From: Microvirga zambiensis WSM3693
GTDB lineage: Bacteria > Pseudomonadota > Alphaproteobacteria > Rhizobiales > Beijerinckiaceae
DNA: 64,000 bases
Reading direction: 5' to 3'
NCBI RefSeq assembly: GCF_016735695.1
Contig: NZ_JAERQD010000011.1
Coordinates: 62,001-126,000 of the forward strand
Within the stretch, counting starts at the first letter, position 1. The number at the start of each line of letters is the position of its first letter. Positions 36,087 to 44,760 of this stretch are shown here, piece by piece. Both the position numbers and the translations under genes were made by a program. Below the pieces are notes generated by a model. That model was not told the DNA's origin. It worked only from the letters and a program-made list of their open reading frames with translations, and searched no databases.

Positions 36087-36995
36087 TCAGCGGAGAGGAA
36101 GCCCTCCACTCACCTCAATGCCGTCGACGGATGGCACCGGAGAGTCTGTTCGGGCTGATACGCCACGCGCCCGGTACACGTATCTTGCCGGAGCCATGGT
36201 AAACAATGTGTATCCGATCGATTCCGCTACTGTCGCGTGTCCTCCTGTCAGAGGACATCACGAATACAGCCGGATCAGCAGCCAAAGCACCGATCAAAAC
36301 TCGGTTCGCCGTAGGCTTCATCAATAAGGCTCATGAGTGGGTCGATCTGCAGCTCGCGACTGGTAGACGTCGGAATGACGGCCGATCAACCGATTCAGCT
36401 TGCGCCTGGCGCCTATGATCTCCTGCTGCATGACGAGCTGATTGGGAGCGTCGTTCAGTGAAGACCAAGCGGGAGCGACGTGGTACGCCGAGCTGCTCGA
36501 GAATCTGCCGCAGACTGAAAGGCCAGCACCCTTCCTTGAAATCGAGCACGACTTTCCGAGCCTGGAGGCATTGTGTGGGTGGCTTGGCGATCCAGAAGTG
36601 AAGACCAGCAAGCGGCAGGGCGACGCCAGGGAGCTGTGAGGATCCTGCGACGGAACGCCTGATTGCAATCGCCCGCAGCAGCAGGACACAAGCTCGCCTA
36701 CGTTCTCTAGGGATTCAGGGCTGCAGGGACGTCGCTGGGACCGAACCTCTGCCCCGAATAGAACCCGCCTGGTGCAAGACAGGCGGGTTTTCCTATGCCC
36801 GTTCTTAGCCGCAAGAGGATGGAGTTGCGACACGCCAGATTGCCCATCATTGACAGTCGATGTTCACCAATGGCTCACCGTCCCTGCAGAATGCAGAGGG
36901 TGTCGAACGCAGCGCGTCTATCCTTAGGGAGAGTGGAATCCACATGGACCTGCGTACTTGCCGGTGCCAGCAAACGCAATATGCGGTGAAGCAGC
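36087..36995. other. Gene-poor region with one terminator
   Basis: About 900 bp. Both strands hold open frames between 36321 and 36833, but neither has a recognisable family or ribosome site. The plus frame at 36442-36639 (ATWYAELLENLPQTERPAPF...) looks slightly protein-like and could be a gene remnant. Confidence 0.35.
36762..36789 (+). terminator. Rho-independent terminator
   Basis: AACCCGCCTG (36762-36771) pairs with CAGGCGGGTT (36780-36789), an 8-nt loop between, followed by TTCC. A 10-bp GC-rich stem with short T-tail on the plus strand. The gene it ends is not evident, which suggests a lost or unrecognised transcript upstream. Confidence 0.65.
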
Positions 36996-37430
36996 CTACG
37001 ACCGGGCAGCCCTGGCGTAGATCTTCACGAATTCCGCCGTCAGAGCACGTTGCATTTCATCCGTCAGGGGTCTGGGATTGGCTCTGTCCCACGCCCGCTG
37101 ACCCCGTTGGATGAAGCGCTTGCGCTTGCCCTTGATGTCCTGAGGAAGATGCGTCGCCAAAGGCTCAAAGTCTCGACGCAACTGAGCCTCTGTTCTCTTC
37201 CGGTAGGGAAGGGCAGCCTCCGATGCGAGCGCTGCGGCTATGTCGTCTGGGGTCGGGTCGGGATGACGGTCCTTCGCATCCTCCTCGATTCGACTGAACG
37301 CTCTTTGCTGTGCCGCATAGTGCTCTTTCAATCCAGGGGCATGTTCGAGCAGATAGACCTCGCGAGCCTCATCCCAATCTTCTTGCCGCCCCTTGGCGAG
37401 AGTTGCCCGTTTGCCGGGATGAATCAGCAT
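36996..37430 (-). CDS. Hypothetical protein, 144 aa
   Basis: Charged, helical, soluble protein: LAKGRQEDWDEAREVYLLEHAPGLKEHYAAQQRAFSRIEEDAKDRHPDPTPDDIAAALASEAALPYRKRTEAQLRRDFEPLATHL, with a basic C-terminal part. No family recognised. The ATG has AAGGAA at 8 nt and the reading frame is clean over its whole length, so the gene is likely real. No operon partner. Confidence 0.6.
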   Translation of the reverse strand: MLIHPGKRATLAKGRQEDWDEAREVYLLEHAPGLKEHYAAQQRAFSRIEEDAKDRHPDPTPDDIAAALASEAALPYRKRTEAQLRRDFEPLATHLPQDIKGKRKRFIQRGQRAWDRANPRPLTDEMQRALTAEFVKIYARAARS

Positions 37431-37532
37431 CGTTGAAGTTCCTTAGATCTTGCCGTGGATGTCCGTGTTAGGGATCTCAGCATTGCCAGGCCACTGCTCC
37501 GTCCAGCAGACGATGGTGTTGTTGTACCTCAA

Positions 37533-37751
37533 TTACGAAGCCTCGTCTTCAAGGGTAAAGCCGGCCTTGAGAGCGACCTGATAATGCCGAACCTCGCCGT
37601 TCTCGATATGGCCGCGCGTCTGGACAACCTCGAACCAGTGCAGATTTCTCAAGGTCTGCCTGGCCCGGGTGATTGCGGTCTGAATGGCATCCTCAATGCT
37701 GGTCTCAGATGAACCAACAAGTTCCACCACCTTGTAGACATGACCCGACAT
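37533..37751 (-). CDS. Dodecin-family flavin-binding protein
   Basis: Product of 72 aa from ATG 37751. Reads [64 protein letters not shown]. This fits dodecin closely, with the Trp of LHWFEV that stacks on flavin in the dodecamer. Dodecins buffer FMN/FAD. The ribosome site is AGGAG. The frame is open 25 codons upstream, but the dodecin start is clear. Confidence 0.88.
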   Translation of the reverse strand: MSGHVYKVVELVGSSETSIEDAIQTAITRARQTLRNLHWFEVVQTRGHIENGEVRHYQVALKAGFTLEDEAS

Positions 37752-37963
37752 CGCGTGCTCCTGCTTATCAGCCCGGCGGCATATAGCGCGTAAAGCACTG
37801 ACTGCCAGTAATTTTGGCCACGTCACCCCAGACCTCGTTCCAAAGCGGCCGGATCTGCTCGTTGGCCATCAAGTGTTCCAGTGCCGTAACCATACCGTCG
37901 GCGCAGGTCAGGATTGTGCAATGGCAGCCTTTCCAAACTAGTAAGCGCGCCGGATAATAAGGC

Positions 37964-38425
37964 ATGCTTACCAATCGCTCCGAAGGAACCATTGGCCTGC
38001 TTTTGGCTGACAGCGCACGGCTTCTGCGCCTGCGGATTGATCGGGCACTCGAGGAGGCTGGACTTGGGCTGACAGCCGGCGAAGCCCGCACCTTGGCCTA
38101 TGTCGCCCACTCTCCAGCCTCCCGTCAGACAGCACTCGCGGCTCAAATGAATGTCGAGCCCATGACGCTTGTTGCCTTTCTCGACAGACTGGAACGTCGG
38201 CGCCTTGTGGTGCGGGAGCCCGATCCAGCGGATCGGCGCGCCAAGATCGTGCGGCTTGCCCCTGAGGCACAGCCGACCCTTGAACAGGTTCATGGGATCA
38301 CGAGGAAAGTCGAGGAAGCAGCTCTTCACGACTTCTGTCCTGAAGAGATTGAGATGCTCCAAACCCTACTGAAGCGCATTCGGGCAAACATTACTGCCAG
38401 CGAGACGGGGAGGGGGCAGGAATGA
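37964..38425 (+). CDS. MarR-family transcriptional regulator
   Basis: Regulator of 153 aa. Winged helix-turn-helix from about 38 to 105: LGLTAGEARTLAYVAHSPASRQTALAAQMNVEPMTLVAFLDRLERRRLVVREPDPADRRAKIVRL. The DPADRRAK wing is typical of MarR. Its stop overlaps the start of the MFS gene (ATGA), so it probably controls that drug/metabolite efflux gene. No operator was identified with confidence. Confidence 0.87.
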   Translation: MLTNRSEGTIGLLLADSARLLRLRIDRALEEAGLGLTAGEARTLAYVAHSPASRQTALAAQMNVEPMTLVAFLDRLERRRLVVREPDPADRRAKIVRLAPEAQPTLEQVHGITRKVEEAALHDFCPEEIEMLQTLLKRIRANITASETGRGQE

Positions 38426-39719
38426 AGCCCCTCATGTCCGAGACCCGCACCGCCGTGATCGGCGCCCTCATCGTGGCCTTGGGCTCTGTCAGCATGGCTC
38501 TTTACACACCCGCGATGCCCACGCTCGTCGAGGTGCTGCAAACCACGCCGGCAGCAATCAAGATGTCGTTGTCGGTCTATCTGTTCGGCTTCGCCTTTGC
38601 CCAGTTGGTCTGCGGACCCCTCTCTGATGCCTTCGGCCGGCGTCCGATCGCGCTCGGATTCTTCTCCATCTATGTCGTGGGCAGTGTCATCGCCGTCTTT
38701 CGCCCTCGATCATCTGGCTCCTGATTGGGCGGGCCCTCCAGGGCGTCGGCGTCGCCGCGGGGGTGGCGATCTCGCGAGCGATCGTGCGCGACCAGTTCAC
38801 CGGCCAGAGCTCCGCACGCATCATGAACCTGATCGGCCTGATGCTCGCGGTGGGACCGGCAGTCTCGCCGATCATCGGTGGCATGCTCCTGAGCACCCTC
38901 GGCTGGCATTCGATCTTTCTCGTCATGGTGGTCTACGGCATCGTCGCCTTGCTGGTGATGGCGGTTTGGTGCGTCGAGACCAATTCCGCCCCTGATCCCA
39001 CTCAGGCCTATCCGGGTCAGGTCCTGCGGAACTACGCCAGGCTCCTCAGGGACAGAGGCTTCATGCAGGGAAGTCTTGTCCTGGGATGCGCTGTCGGCGC
39101 GTTCTACACCATGGCGGTCGTCCTACCCTTCGTCTTGATGGAGAAGATCGGCCTGACACCAACCCAGTTCGGTCTCGTGATGCTGGCGCAGCCCTGCTTC
39201 TATGCCCTCGGGGCAGCAATAACGGGCCGACTGCTGCGTCGGATTGAAGTCATGCGTCTGGTTCCGAGCGGGCTGATCCTCATTGCGGTTTCAGCCATCG
39301 GGTTTTGCCTTGGCCTGCGCCTTTTGCCGCTCTCCTTGTATACGGCTATGGGCCCAGTTCTGATCTGGGCCTTCGGCAGTGCACTGGTGATCCCAGGTGC
39401 GACCACGGCAGCCCTGGCAGGATTTCCGAAGGTCGCCGGTGCAGCCTCGGCTCTGGCCGGCTTTCTGCAGATCGGTGTTGGCCTTGCTGGAACTGCGGTT
39501 GCGGCGCTTCTCTTCAGCGATCCCCTGACGGCGCTGGCGACGGTGATGCCCAGCATGGCTCTGCTCGCGATGCTGGCGCACTTTGCTCTCGCCTCAAAGC
39601 GCAAAAGCCGATCGTTCGCTGTCGCCCCGGAGGAACTGGAAAGGGCAGTCGATCCGGCGGGAGCCGTGGGCGCTGGCGGAGAGGAGATCGAACGGGGAGT
39701 GCACCGGGACAGACCGTGA
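38422..39719 (+). pseudogene. Bcr/CflA-type MFS efflux transporter, frameshifted
   Basis: Two frames make one 12-helix transporter. The first (38422-38724) gives SETRTAVIGALIVALGSVSMALYTPAMPTLVEVLQTTPAAIKMSLSVYLFGFAFAQLVCGPLSDAFGRRPIAL, the MFS N-terminus with motif A. It then ends in RPRSSGS. Protein resumes one frame over with SPSIIWLLIGRALQGVGVAAGVAISRAIVRDQF and runs to 39719. A one-base deletion around 38695-38702 (in GTCTTTCG) restores a continuous chain. Homology beyond this point looks intact, so the change is recent or a sequencing error. Coupled to the MarR gene by a 4-bp overlap. Confidence 0.82.
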
Positions 39720-39949
39720 TGCGAGCCTCGGACGGATCATACGTATCTGCAGGAGTTCTGAGTTTGGGGCGTGCACAGCGTACTATCACTATCGCGGGAG
39801 TACGCAGCGACCAGAGGCCGAGGAACTCCTAGCCGCAGGCGTACTCGACATTTCCTCTGAGTGATCAGAGATTGACTCGAGGGCGGATCGATGTTTGCCA
39901 TGGAGGCGGCATAGTGCATTTCTACTCATCATCGGTCAAAGAGTAGCCC

Positions 39950-40387
39950 ATGAACACGTCGCCATGCTGGACCCTCTTTATCGCCCGTCCCGGAAATGAG
40001 CGACGGCATGTCATCAGGGATCCTCAAGGCAAGCCCCGGCTCATCTTCGGCGACGACGATGGCACGCGGATCAACGATCATCTCGCCAAGTACCTTGTCG
40101 AGAGCCTGAATGAGGATCTCCGTCCGGAAGACCCGAACCCGGATGAGGGTTGGTTCTTAGAGCGCCGAGGATCCGACGAGCAGGATCCGGCCATTCTCAT
40201 TCGCGACCCTGATTTCGAGATCCGGCTCGAGATCCTCGACACGGAGAACGACGAACAGGATCAGGCACTGGGGCGAAGGATCGTGGCGCTAATCAACACC
40301 TACTTCGTTCACAAAAAAGGGGCGCGTCCAGGCACGTCGTCTTCCCAATCACCATCGGGAAAGCCGCGGACCGGATCTGAGCGCTGA
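39950..40387 (+). CDS. Acidic hypothetical protein, 145 aa
   Basis: Begins NTSPCWTLFIARPGNERRHVIRDPQGKPRLIFGDDDGTRINDHLAKYLVESLNEDL and continues with acidic segments (EDPNPDEGWFLE; LDTENDEQDQALGRRIVALIN). The C-terminal 30 residues are Ser/Pro/Gly-rich. The pattern is protein-like throughout, but I recognise no family. Weak ribosome site. Stands alone. Confidence 0.5.
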   Translation: MNTSPCWTLFIARPGNERRHVIRDPQGKPRLIFGDDDGTRINDHLAKYLVESLNEDLRPEDPNPDEGWFLERRGSDEQDPAILIRDPDFEIRLEILDTENDEQDQALGRRIVALINTYFVHKKGARPGTSSSQSPSGKPRTGSER

Positions 40388-40538
40388 ATGATTGAGGATT
40401 AGGGGTCCAACTCTGCCCTTCCGCATCAAAATGCGGCTTGAATGTGGCGAAATTCAGCTGTATTTGTGTTTATTGGTGGTCGATGAGCCGGCTCACCCTC
40501 CACCTAGCCAACGTCCTTCCATTCGGGTCCCAAATCTC

Positions 40539-40709
40539 ATGAAGCTTCTCATTGCATTCGCCTTCGGGGCAGCCTTCGTGCTCTCTCCGCTGGCCTCCGT
40601 GTCGTCTGCCAAAGCCTGCACCAACTCCTACGACACCGCTAAGGATGGTTCCAACTGTGGTGGCCGCGCAGCGGGCTGCAAGCAAGGTGGCCGCAGCGGC
40701 TATTGCTAG
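40539..40709 (+). CDS. Small secreted Cys-rich protein, 56 aa
   Basis: A typical signal peptide (KLLIAFAFGAAFVLSPLASVSSAKA) precedes a mature part of about 32 residues: CTNSYDTAKDGSNCGGRAAGCKQGGRSGYC with four Cys. Related small exported proteins of unknown role occur in Methylobacteriaceae. A terminator hairpin follows at 40798. The longer upstream frame is probably not translated. Confidence 0.55.
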   Translation: MKLLIAFAFGAAFVLSPLASVSSAKACTNSYDTAKDGSNCGGRAAGCKQGGRSGYC

Positions 40710-40797
40710 CCCGAATTCGAGCCTCAGCAGCTGGGCTTTAGCACGGCACACTGTGAGGGAAGCTGTCAGCATATAGCCCTCCATGGAGTCCGAAGTG

Positions 40798-40818
40798 CCC
40801 GTGGGACCATCCCACGGG
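40798..40818 (+). terminator. Rho-independent terminator
   Basis: CCCGTGGGA / TCCCACGGG, a perfect 9-bp stem with a 3-nt loop (CCA), followed by TATTTCTATG. It follows the small secreted protein gene on the plus strand. Confidence 0.7.
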
Positions 40819-40873
40819 TATTTCTATGTTGGTTAAATCGATTGTATTTCTTGCCCTACGCCGAAGCGATCCG

Positions 40874-41572
40874 ATGATCAGAGCCTCGTTTATTGTTGTC
40901 TGCCTCACTCTATTAGCGACCCCACTCGCGGCCGCACCACTTGTCGGGCGAGCAAGTGTCACAGACGGTGACACACTTGACATTCGAGGCGAACGCATCC
41001 GCCTCCACGGAGTGGACGCACCTGAGAGCGCCCAGCTGTGTCAGGATAAGGATGGCACGACGTATCGGTGCGGCCAAAAGGCAGCGCTCGCCCTCTCCGA
41101 CAAGATTGGGACAGCAAACGTGTCTTGCGAAGGAAAAGACATCGACCGCTATCAACGTACAGTCGCAGTATGCTCGATGAACGGAGAAGATTTGAACGCG
41201 TGGCTTGTTCGCGAAGGGCATGCCATGGCCTACCGTCAGTATGGCACGGACTATATTGCGGAGGAGGATAAGGCTCGGGCCGCCAAGCGGGGACTATGGG
41301 CCGGCATCTTCACTCCTCCGTGGGATTGGCGGAAAGGCAAGCGTGATGAAAACTCATCTGCGAGGCCGCCCCTGAACAATGCGTCACAAGAGTCCGCTGA
41401 TGGGCAAGGCTGCCAGATCAAGGGAAACATCAATCGAAAAGGTGACAGGATCTATCACCTTCCCGGCAGCCGTGACTATGAGCGTACGGTACTGAATCTC
41501 GCGGCCGGCGAGCGCTGGTTCTGTTCAGAGGCGGAAGCTACGCGTGCAGGATGGCGGCCGCCGGGGCGCTAG
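40874..41572 (+). CDS. Secreted thermonuclease-family (SNase-like) protein
   Basis: About 232 aa with a signal peptide (IRASFIVVCLTLLATPLAAA). The SNase domain is intact: VTDGDTLDIRGERIRLHGVDAPESAQLC, RYQRTVAVC, LVREGHAMAYRQYGTDYIAEEDKARAAKRGLWAG. Catalytic Arg and Asp of the RLxGxDAPE and DRYxR motifs are present. The C-terminal 70 residues (CQIKGNINRKGDRIYHLPGSRDYERT...GERWFCSEAEATRAGWRPP) are a second conserved block found in sunset-type/SNase-linked proteins. Likely a Ca2+-dependent exported nuclease. Lies just upstream of the hxs cluster but not overlapping it. Confidence 0.85.
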   Translation: MIRASFIVVCLTLLATPLAAAPLVGRASVTDGDTLDIRGERIRLHGVDAPESAQLCQDKDGTTYRCGQKAALALSDKIGTANVSCEGKDIDRYQRTVAVCSMNGEDLNAWLVREGHAMAYRQYGTDYIAEEDKARAAKRGLWAGIFTPPWDWRKGKRDENSSARPPLNNASQESADGQGCQIKGNINRKGDRIYHLPGSRDYERTVLNLAAGERWFCSEAEATRAGWRPPGR

Positions 41573-41785
41573 GGGTAATCTTGCACATTAAGATTCCAGC
41601 GGAGTGCGCCTCTCAGACTTGATACTGCCTCGGACAGTGAGATTTCCGAAAGCCTCCTCCTAAAGACGAACAACATAAGTAGTTTTCATTCTTACTTGAT
41701 CCTTCGATACTGTTTCTTGTTCGAAATGCCGTCCCATTTCAAATTCTGTTACTCCAATCCCTCCTGACGCATAGTTTTCGTTCCC

Positions 41786-42109
41786 ATGTCCTGCCCCATT
41801 GCTGACCCCACAACCGAAACACATGCCATCGAGGTCGACCCCAACGTCCATCCCCGGCAAGCGGTTCTCAGAGCCTGTTACTGGCTCTCTCATGAGGCCG
41901 AGATTGATATTGCTACGGTCGATGAGGGCCAGCTTCGGATAACCCTGCGCTGCCGAAATGGCCAATCTGCATCCAGCCTGGTCCATAGGCTGCAATCAGC
42001 TCTCATCGATTTCAGCCTTCGGATGGATATCGAGAGCCAGACCTCTAATCTGAGGGAACGCATCTGGCAGACCGCGTTCAGCGAAACACTGGGTGCCAAG
42101 CCCTTATGA
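41786..42109 (+). CDS. hxsD: His-Xaa-Ser system protein HxsD
   Basis: Small protein of 107 aa, placed as HxsD by size, position and sequence: the chain carries HAIEVDPNVHPRQAVLRACYWLSHEAEIDIATVDEGQLRITLRC and a C-terminal RERIWQTAFSETL. HxsD is the small fourth member of the HxsABCD peptide-modification clusters defined by TIGR03976-03979. Its role is unproven; it may act as a peptide chaperone for the two radical SAM enzymes. First gene of the cluster; hxsB follows after 88 bp. Confidence 0.8.
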   Translation: MSCPIADPTTETHAIEVDPNVHPRQAVLRACYWLSHEAEIDIATVDEGQLRITLRCRNGQSASSLVHRLQSALIDFSLRMDIESQTSNLRERIWQTAFSETLGAKPL

Positions 42110-42197
42110 GCGAGCAATACCCAAAGCACGCAGCCGCTCCAGCTGGGCACTACGGTCATCTGCCCTTCAGATTTAAGTCGATGCAGGGCGGGTCCTC

Positions 42198-43583
42198 GTG
42201 ACTTCGGAGGCCGGTGATTTCCAAGTCCTCGACGAAGCTACGTTCGCGTCGTTCGCTCGACGAGAGCCATTGATCGACAAGACTACGCTGAGAAATCTGG
42301 AGGCGAAGCATCTTCTCTACAAGACCTCTCCGGAAACAGCGGTCCGCCTTCTAGCGACGAAACTGCGCACGAGAAAGTCCTTTCTTCGCGGCGGACCATC
42401 GCTGCATATCTTCGTCGTGACGCTCGGTTGCGATCATGGTTGTCATTACTGCCAGGTGTCGCGCCGATTGCACTCGGGCGGGCGCTATGACATGTCACTC
42501 GAGACGGCCGCTGCGGCCGTGGATCGCCTATTCGATAGCCCCTCACCCAATCTTACTGTCGAATTCCAAGGCGGCGAGCCGCTCTTAGCCTTCCCAGTCA
42601 TTCGGCACATTGTTGAGCTCATCCAAGCTCGAAATGTTCACGAGGGTCGTCAGATCGTCTTTACGATCACGTCGACACTGCACCACCTGACTGATGAAAT
42701 CCTTGACTTCATGCGTATTCATGATTTCCAGGTTTCGACGTCCCTGGATGGTCCACGTGACCTTCATGACGCGAATAGACCGCTTCCAGGTGGAGGCGCC
42801 CATGAGCTGACCATCGAGGGCATCCAACGCGCGCGCCAAGCTCTTGGACAGGGCAGCGTATCTGCACTCACCACGCTCACTCGGCGCAGTCTCGAGCGTC
42901 CGAACGAGATTGTCGATGAGTATGTAAGGCTTGGCTTTCGATCCATCTTCTTGCGACCACTCAGCCCTTATGGGTTTGCAAAGAAGTCAGAGCGTCGACT
43001 TGGCTATACGGTGGAGGATTACCTGCGCTTCTACCGCGCCGCCCTTGGCTACATCCTCGAGATAAATCGGAACGGCCACCTCATCGAAGAGGCGTACGCC
43101 AAAATTCTGCTCTCCAGCATTCTGACGCCATTCCCGACCACCTATGTCGATTTACGCTCTCCCGTCGGCAGCGGCTTTGGAACCCTCGTGTACAATTACG
43201 ATGGCGGCGTCTATGCGTCCGATGAGGGGCGCATGCTCAAGGAGCTTGGCAACGATACCCTGCGTGTTGGCTCGGTCACTGACGCGTACCAAACGCTCAT
43301 GAGATCCCCGGCGATGGAGCTCTTGGCAGCGTCTGGGCTTTCCGAAACCTTACCCGGATGTTCCGACTGCGCCTTCGTGCCCTATTGTGGTCCCGATCCG
43401 GCCGGCTCCCTCTCCCGGCACGGTGATCCTGTCGGGCATAGAGCGGAGAGCGAGCACTGCCAGCGGCACACGGGGCTCTTCGAAATCCTCTTCGATCATC
43501 TGGCCAACGGAGACTCTGCGACGTTGGAGATTTTTGACAACTGGGTCCACGGCGTTCCCCCTGTCGTCAAGGCAGCAAATTGA
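42198..43583 (+). CDS. hxsB: Radical SAM maturase HxsB
   Basis: Radical SAM/SPASM-type enzyme of 461 aa. The [4Fe-4S]-SAM motif is C78-x3-C82-x2-C85 (TLGCDHGCHYCQVSRR). The barrel shows NLTVEFQGGEPLLAF, FTITSTLHHLTDEIL and SLDGPRDLHDANRPLPGG. The C-terminal Cys cluster (C388, C391, C397, C421; GCSDCAFVPYCG) would bind auxiliary clusters as in SPASM maturases. With HxsC it is thought to modify the His-Xaa-Ser repeat of HxsA; the chemistry is not known to me. GTG start with a weak ribosome site. hxsC begins 1 bp after the stop. Confidence 0.9.
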   Translation: MTSEAGDFQVLDEATFASFARREPLIDKTTLRNLEAKHLLYKTSPETAVRLLATKLRTRKSFLRGGPSLHIFVVTLGCDHGCHYCQVSRRLHSGGRYDMSLETAAAAVDRLFDSPSPNLTVEFQGGEPLLAFPVIRHIVELIQARNVHEGRQIVFTITSTLHHLTDEILDFMRIHDFQVSTSLDGPRDLHDANRPLPGGGAHELTIEGIQRARQALGQGSVSALTTLTRRSLERPNEIVDEYVRLGFRSIFLRPLSPYGFAKKSERRLGYTVEDYLRFYRAALGYILEINRNGHLIEEAYAKILLSSILTPFPTTYVDLRSPVGSGFGTLVYNYDGGVYASDEGRMLKELGNDTLRVGSVTDAYQTLMRSPAMELLAASGLSETLPGCSDCAFVPYCGPDPAGSLSRHGDPVGHRAESEHCQRHTGLFEILFDHLANGDSATLEIFDNWVHGVPPVVKAAN

Positions 43584-43584
43584 T

Positions 43585-44760
43585 ATGGCTCTCCCGCTGC
43601 ATACAAGAGGGACGGTAACTGATCTTGGAGCCTCGGTGCTCTACAAGGTGCTTTCCTTAGCCGACGCCCTCAGCCAAGACTTTCCACTCTCAAAGGTGAT
43701 GGTCGATCTGCGTTCACTTGACGGCGTCGACCTCGATGCGTTGGGTTCCATCGGGGCCGGCGCAATTCTCCGTGTCGATGGTGACCTTGCGTCGCCGCTC
43801 CCGATGCTTCACTCGCTCACGATGCCCGAAGTTGTCGCTTCCGGGGACGTTATCCGAGTCCACCCGTCGGGCCAAGTGAATGTCCTCTATCGGCGCGGCG
43901 CGAACGCGAACACACTGTTTGCAACGGAGCGATGCAACAGCCGGTGCCTTATGTGCAGTCAGCCACCGCACGAGGAGGATGATAGCTGGCGGATCGGCGA
44001 GATGATCGACCTGCTTCAACTGATCGATCATGACCTGCCGGTTCTCGGAATTACGGGAGGTGAGCCATGTCTTCTCGGTGAGGGCTTGGTCGAAGTTCTG
44101 AGAGCAGCAAAACGATACCTGCCGAATACGGTCCTGCACATACTCACAAACGGGCGTCTGTTTTCAGATCGCGCATTTGTTCGTTCATTTGACCAAGCGG
44201 CAGGTCAAGTCGTGTGGGCTGTTCCAGTCTATTCCGATAATGCAATAGATCACGATTATGTCGTTCAGGCGGATGGTGCCTTCAATGAAACCTTGAATGG
44301 GCTCCATAATCTCGCGGAGCGCGGCCATCGGGTCGAAATCCGCTGTGTTCTGCATCGTCAGACGGTCCATCGCCTACGAGAGCTTGCTGACTTCGCTTAT
44401 TGGAACCTGCCGTTTGCAGAGCATGTGGCCCTTATGGGACTTGAACCCATGGGATATGCCCGCTCCAACCGGGACGTCCTCTGGATTGATCAGCTCGAGT
44501 ACGCCGACACCTTGAACCAAGCCGCAGCCTACCTGTGGCGCCGGGGGATAGCCGTGTCGATCTACAACATTCCTCTCTGTGTCCTTCCGGACCAGGCGCG
44601 ACCGTTTGCCCGGAAAAGCATTTCCGACTGGAAGAACGTTTTCGCCCCTGAGTGTCAAGGCTGCACGTTGCAAGATTCCTGCTGCGGGTTCTTCAGATCG
44701 GCCGGCGACGGATGGCGGAGCAGGGGCATCCAGCCGGTTGGATTGAGAGCAATCGCATGA
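43585..44760 (+). CDS. hxsC: Radical SAM maturase HxsC
   Basis: Second radical SAM enzyme, 391 aa. A 105-residue N-terminal domain precedes the motif C117-x3-C121-x2-C124 (TERCNSRCLMCSQPP). Then GITGGEPCLLGEGLVEVL, LHILTNGRLFSD, WAVPVYSDNAIDHDYVVQADGAFNETL and MGLEPMGYA. The C-terminal Cys set (APECQGCTLQDSCCGFF) is short. The frame is open to 43387 inside hxsB, but ATG 43585 directly after the hxsB stop fits the family. The stop overlaps hxsA (ATGA), which shows translational coupling of enzyme and substrate. Confidence 0.9.
   Translation: MALPLHTRGTVTDLGASVLYKVLSLADALSQDFPLSKVMVDLRSLDGVDLDALGSIGAGAILRVDGDLASPLPMLHSLTMPEVVASGDVIRVHPSGQVNVLYRRGANANTLFATERCNSRCLMCSQPPHEEDDSWRIGEMIDLLQLIDHDLPVLGITGGEPCLLGEGLVEVLRAAKRYLPNTVLHILTNGRLFSDRAFVRSFDQAAGQVVWAVPVYSDNAIDHDYVVQADGAFNETLNGLHNLAERGHRVEIRCVLHRQTVHRLRELADFAYWNLPFAEHVALMGLEPMGYARSNRDVLWIDQLEYADTLNQAAAYLWRRGIAVSIYNIPLCVLPDQARPFARKSISDWKNVFAPECQGCTLQDSCCGFFRSAGDGWRSRGIQPVGLRAIA

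Noticed and set aside
36442..36639. Plus-strand frame containing ATWYAELLENLPQTERPAPF
   Set aside because: Slightly protein-like, but no start signal or known family. At most a remnant.
43387..43584. Extended start of hxsC inside hxsB
   Set aside because: The added residues are Arg/Ser-rich shadow translation of hxsB; ATG 43585 directly after the hxsB stop fits the family.
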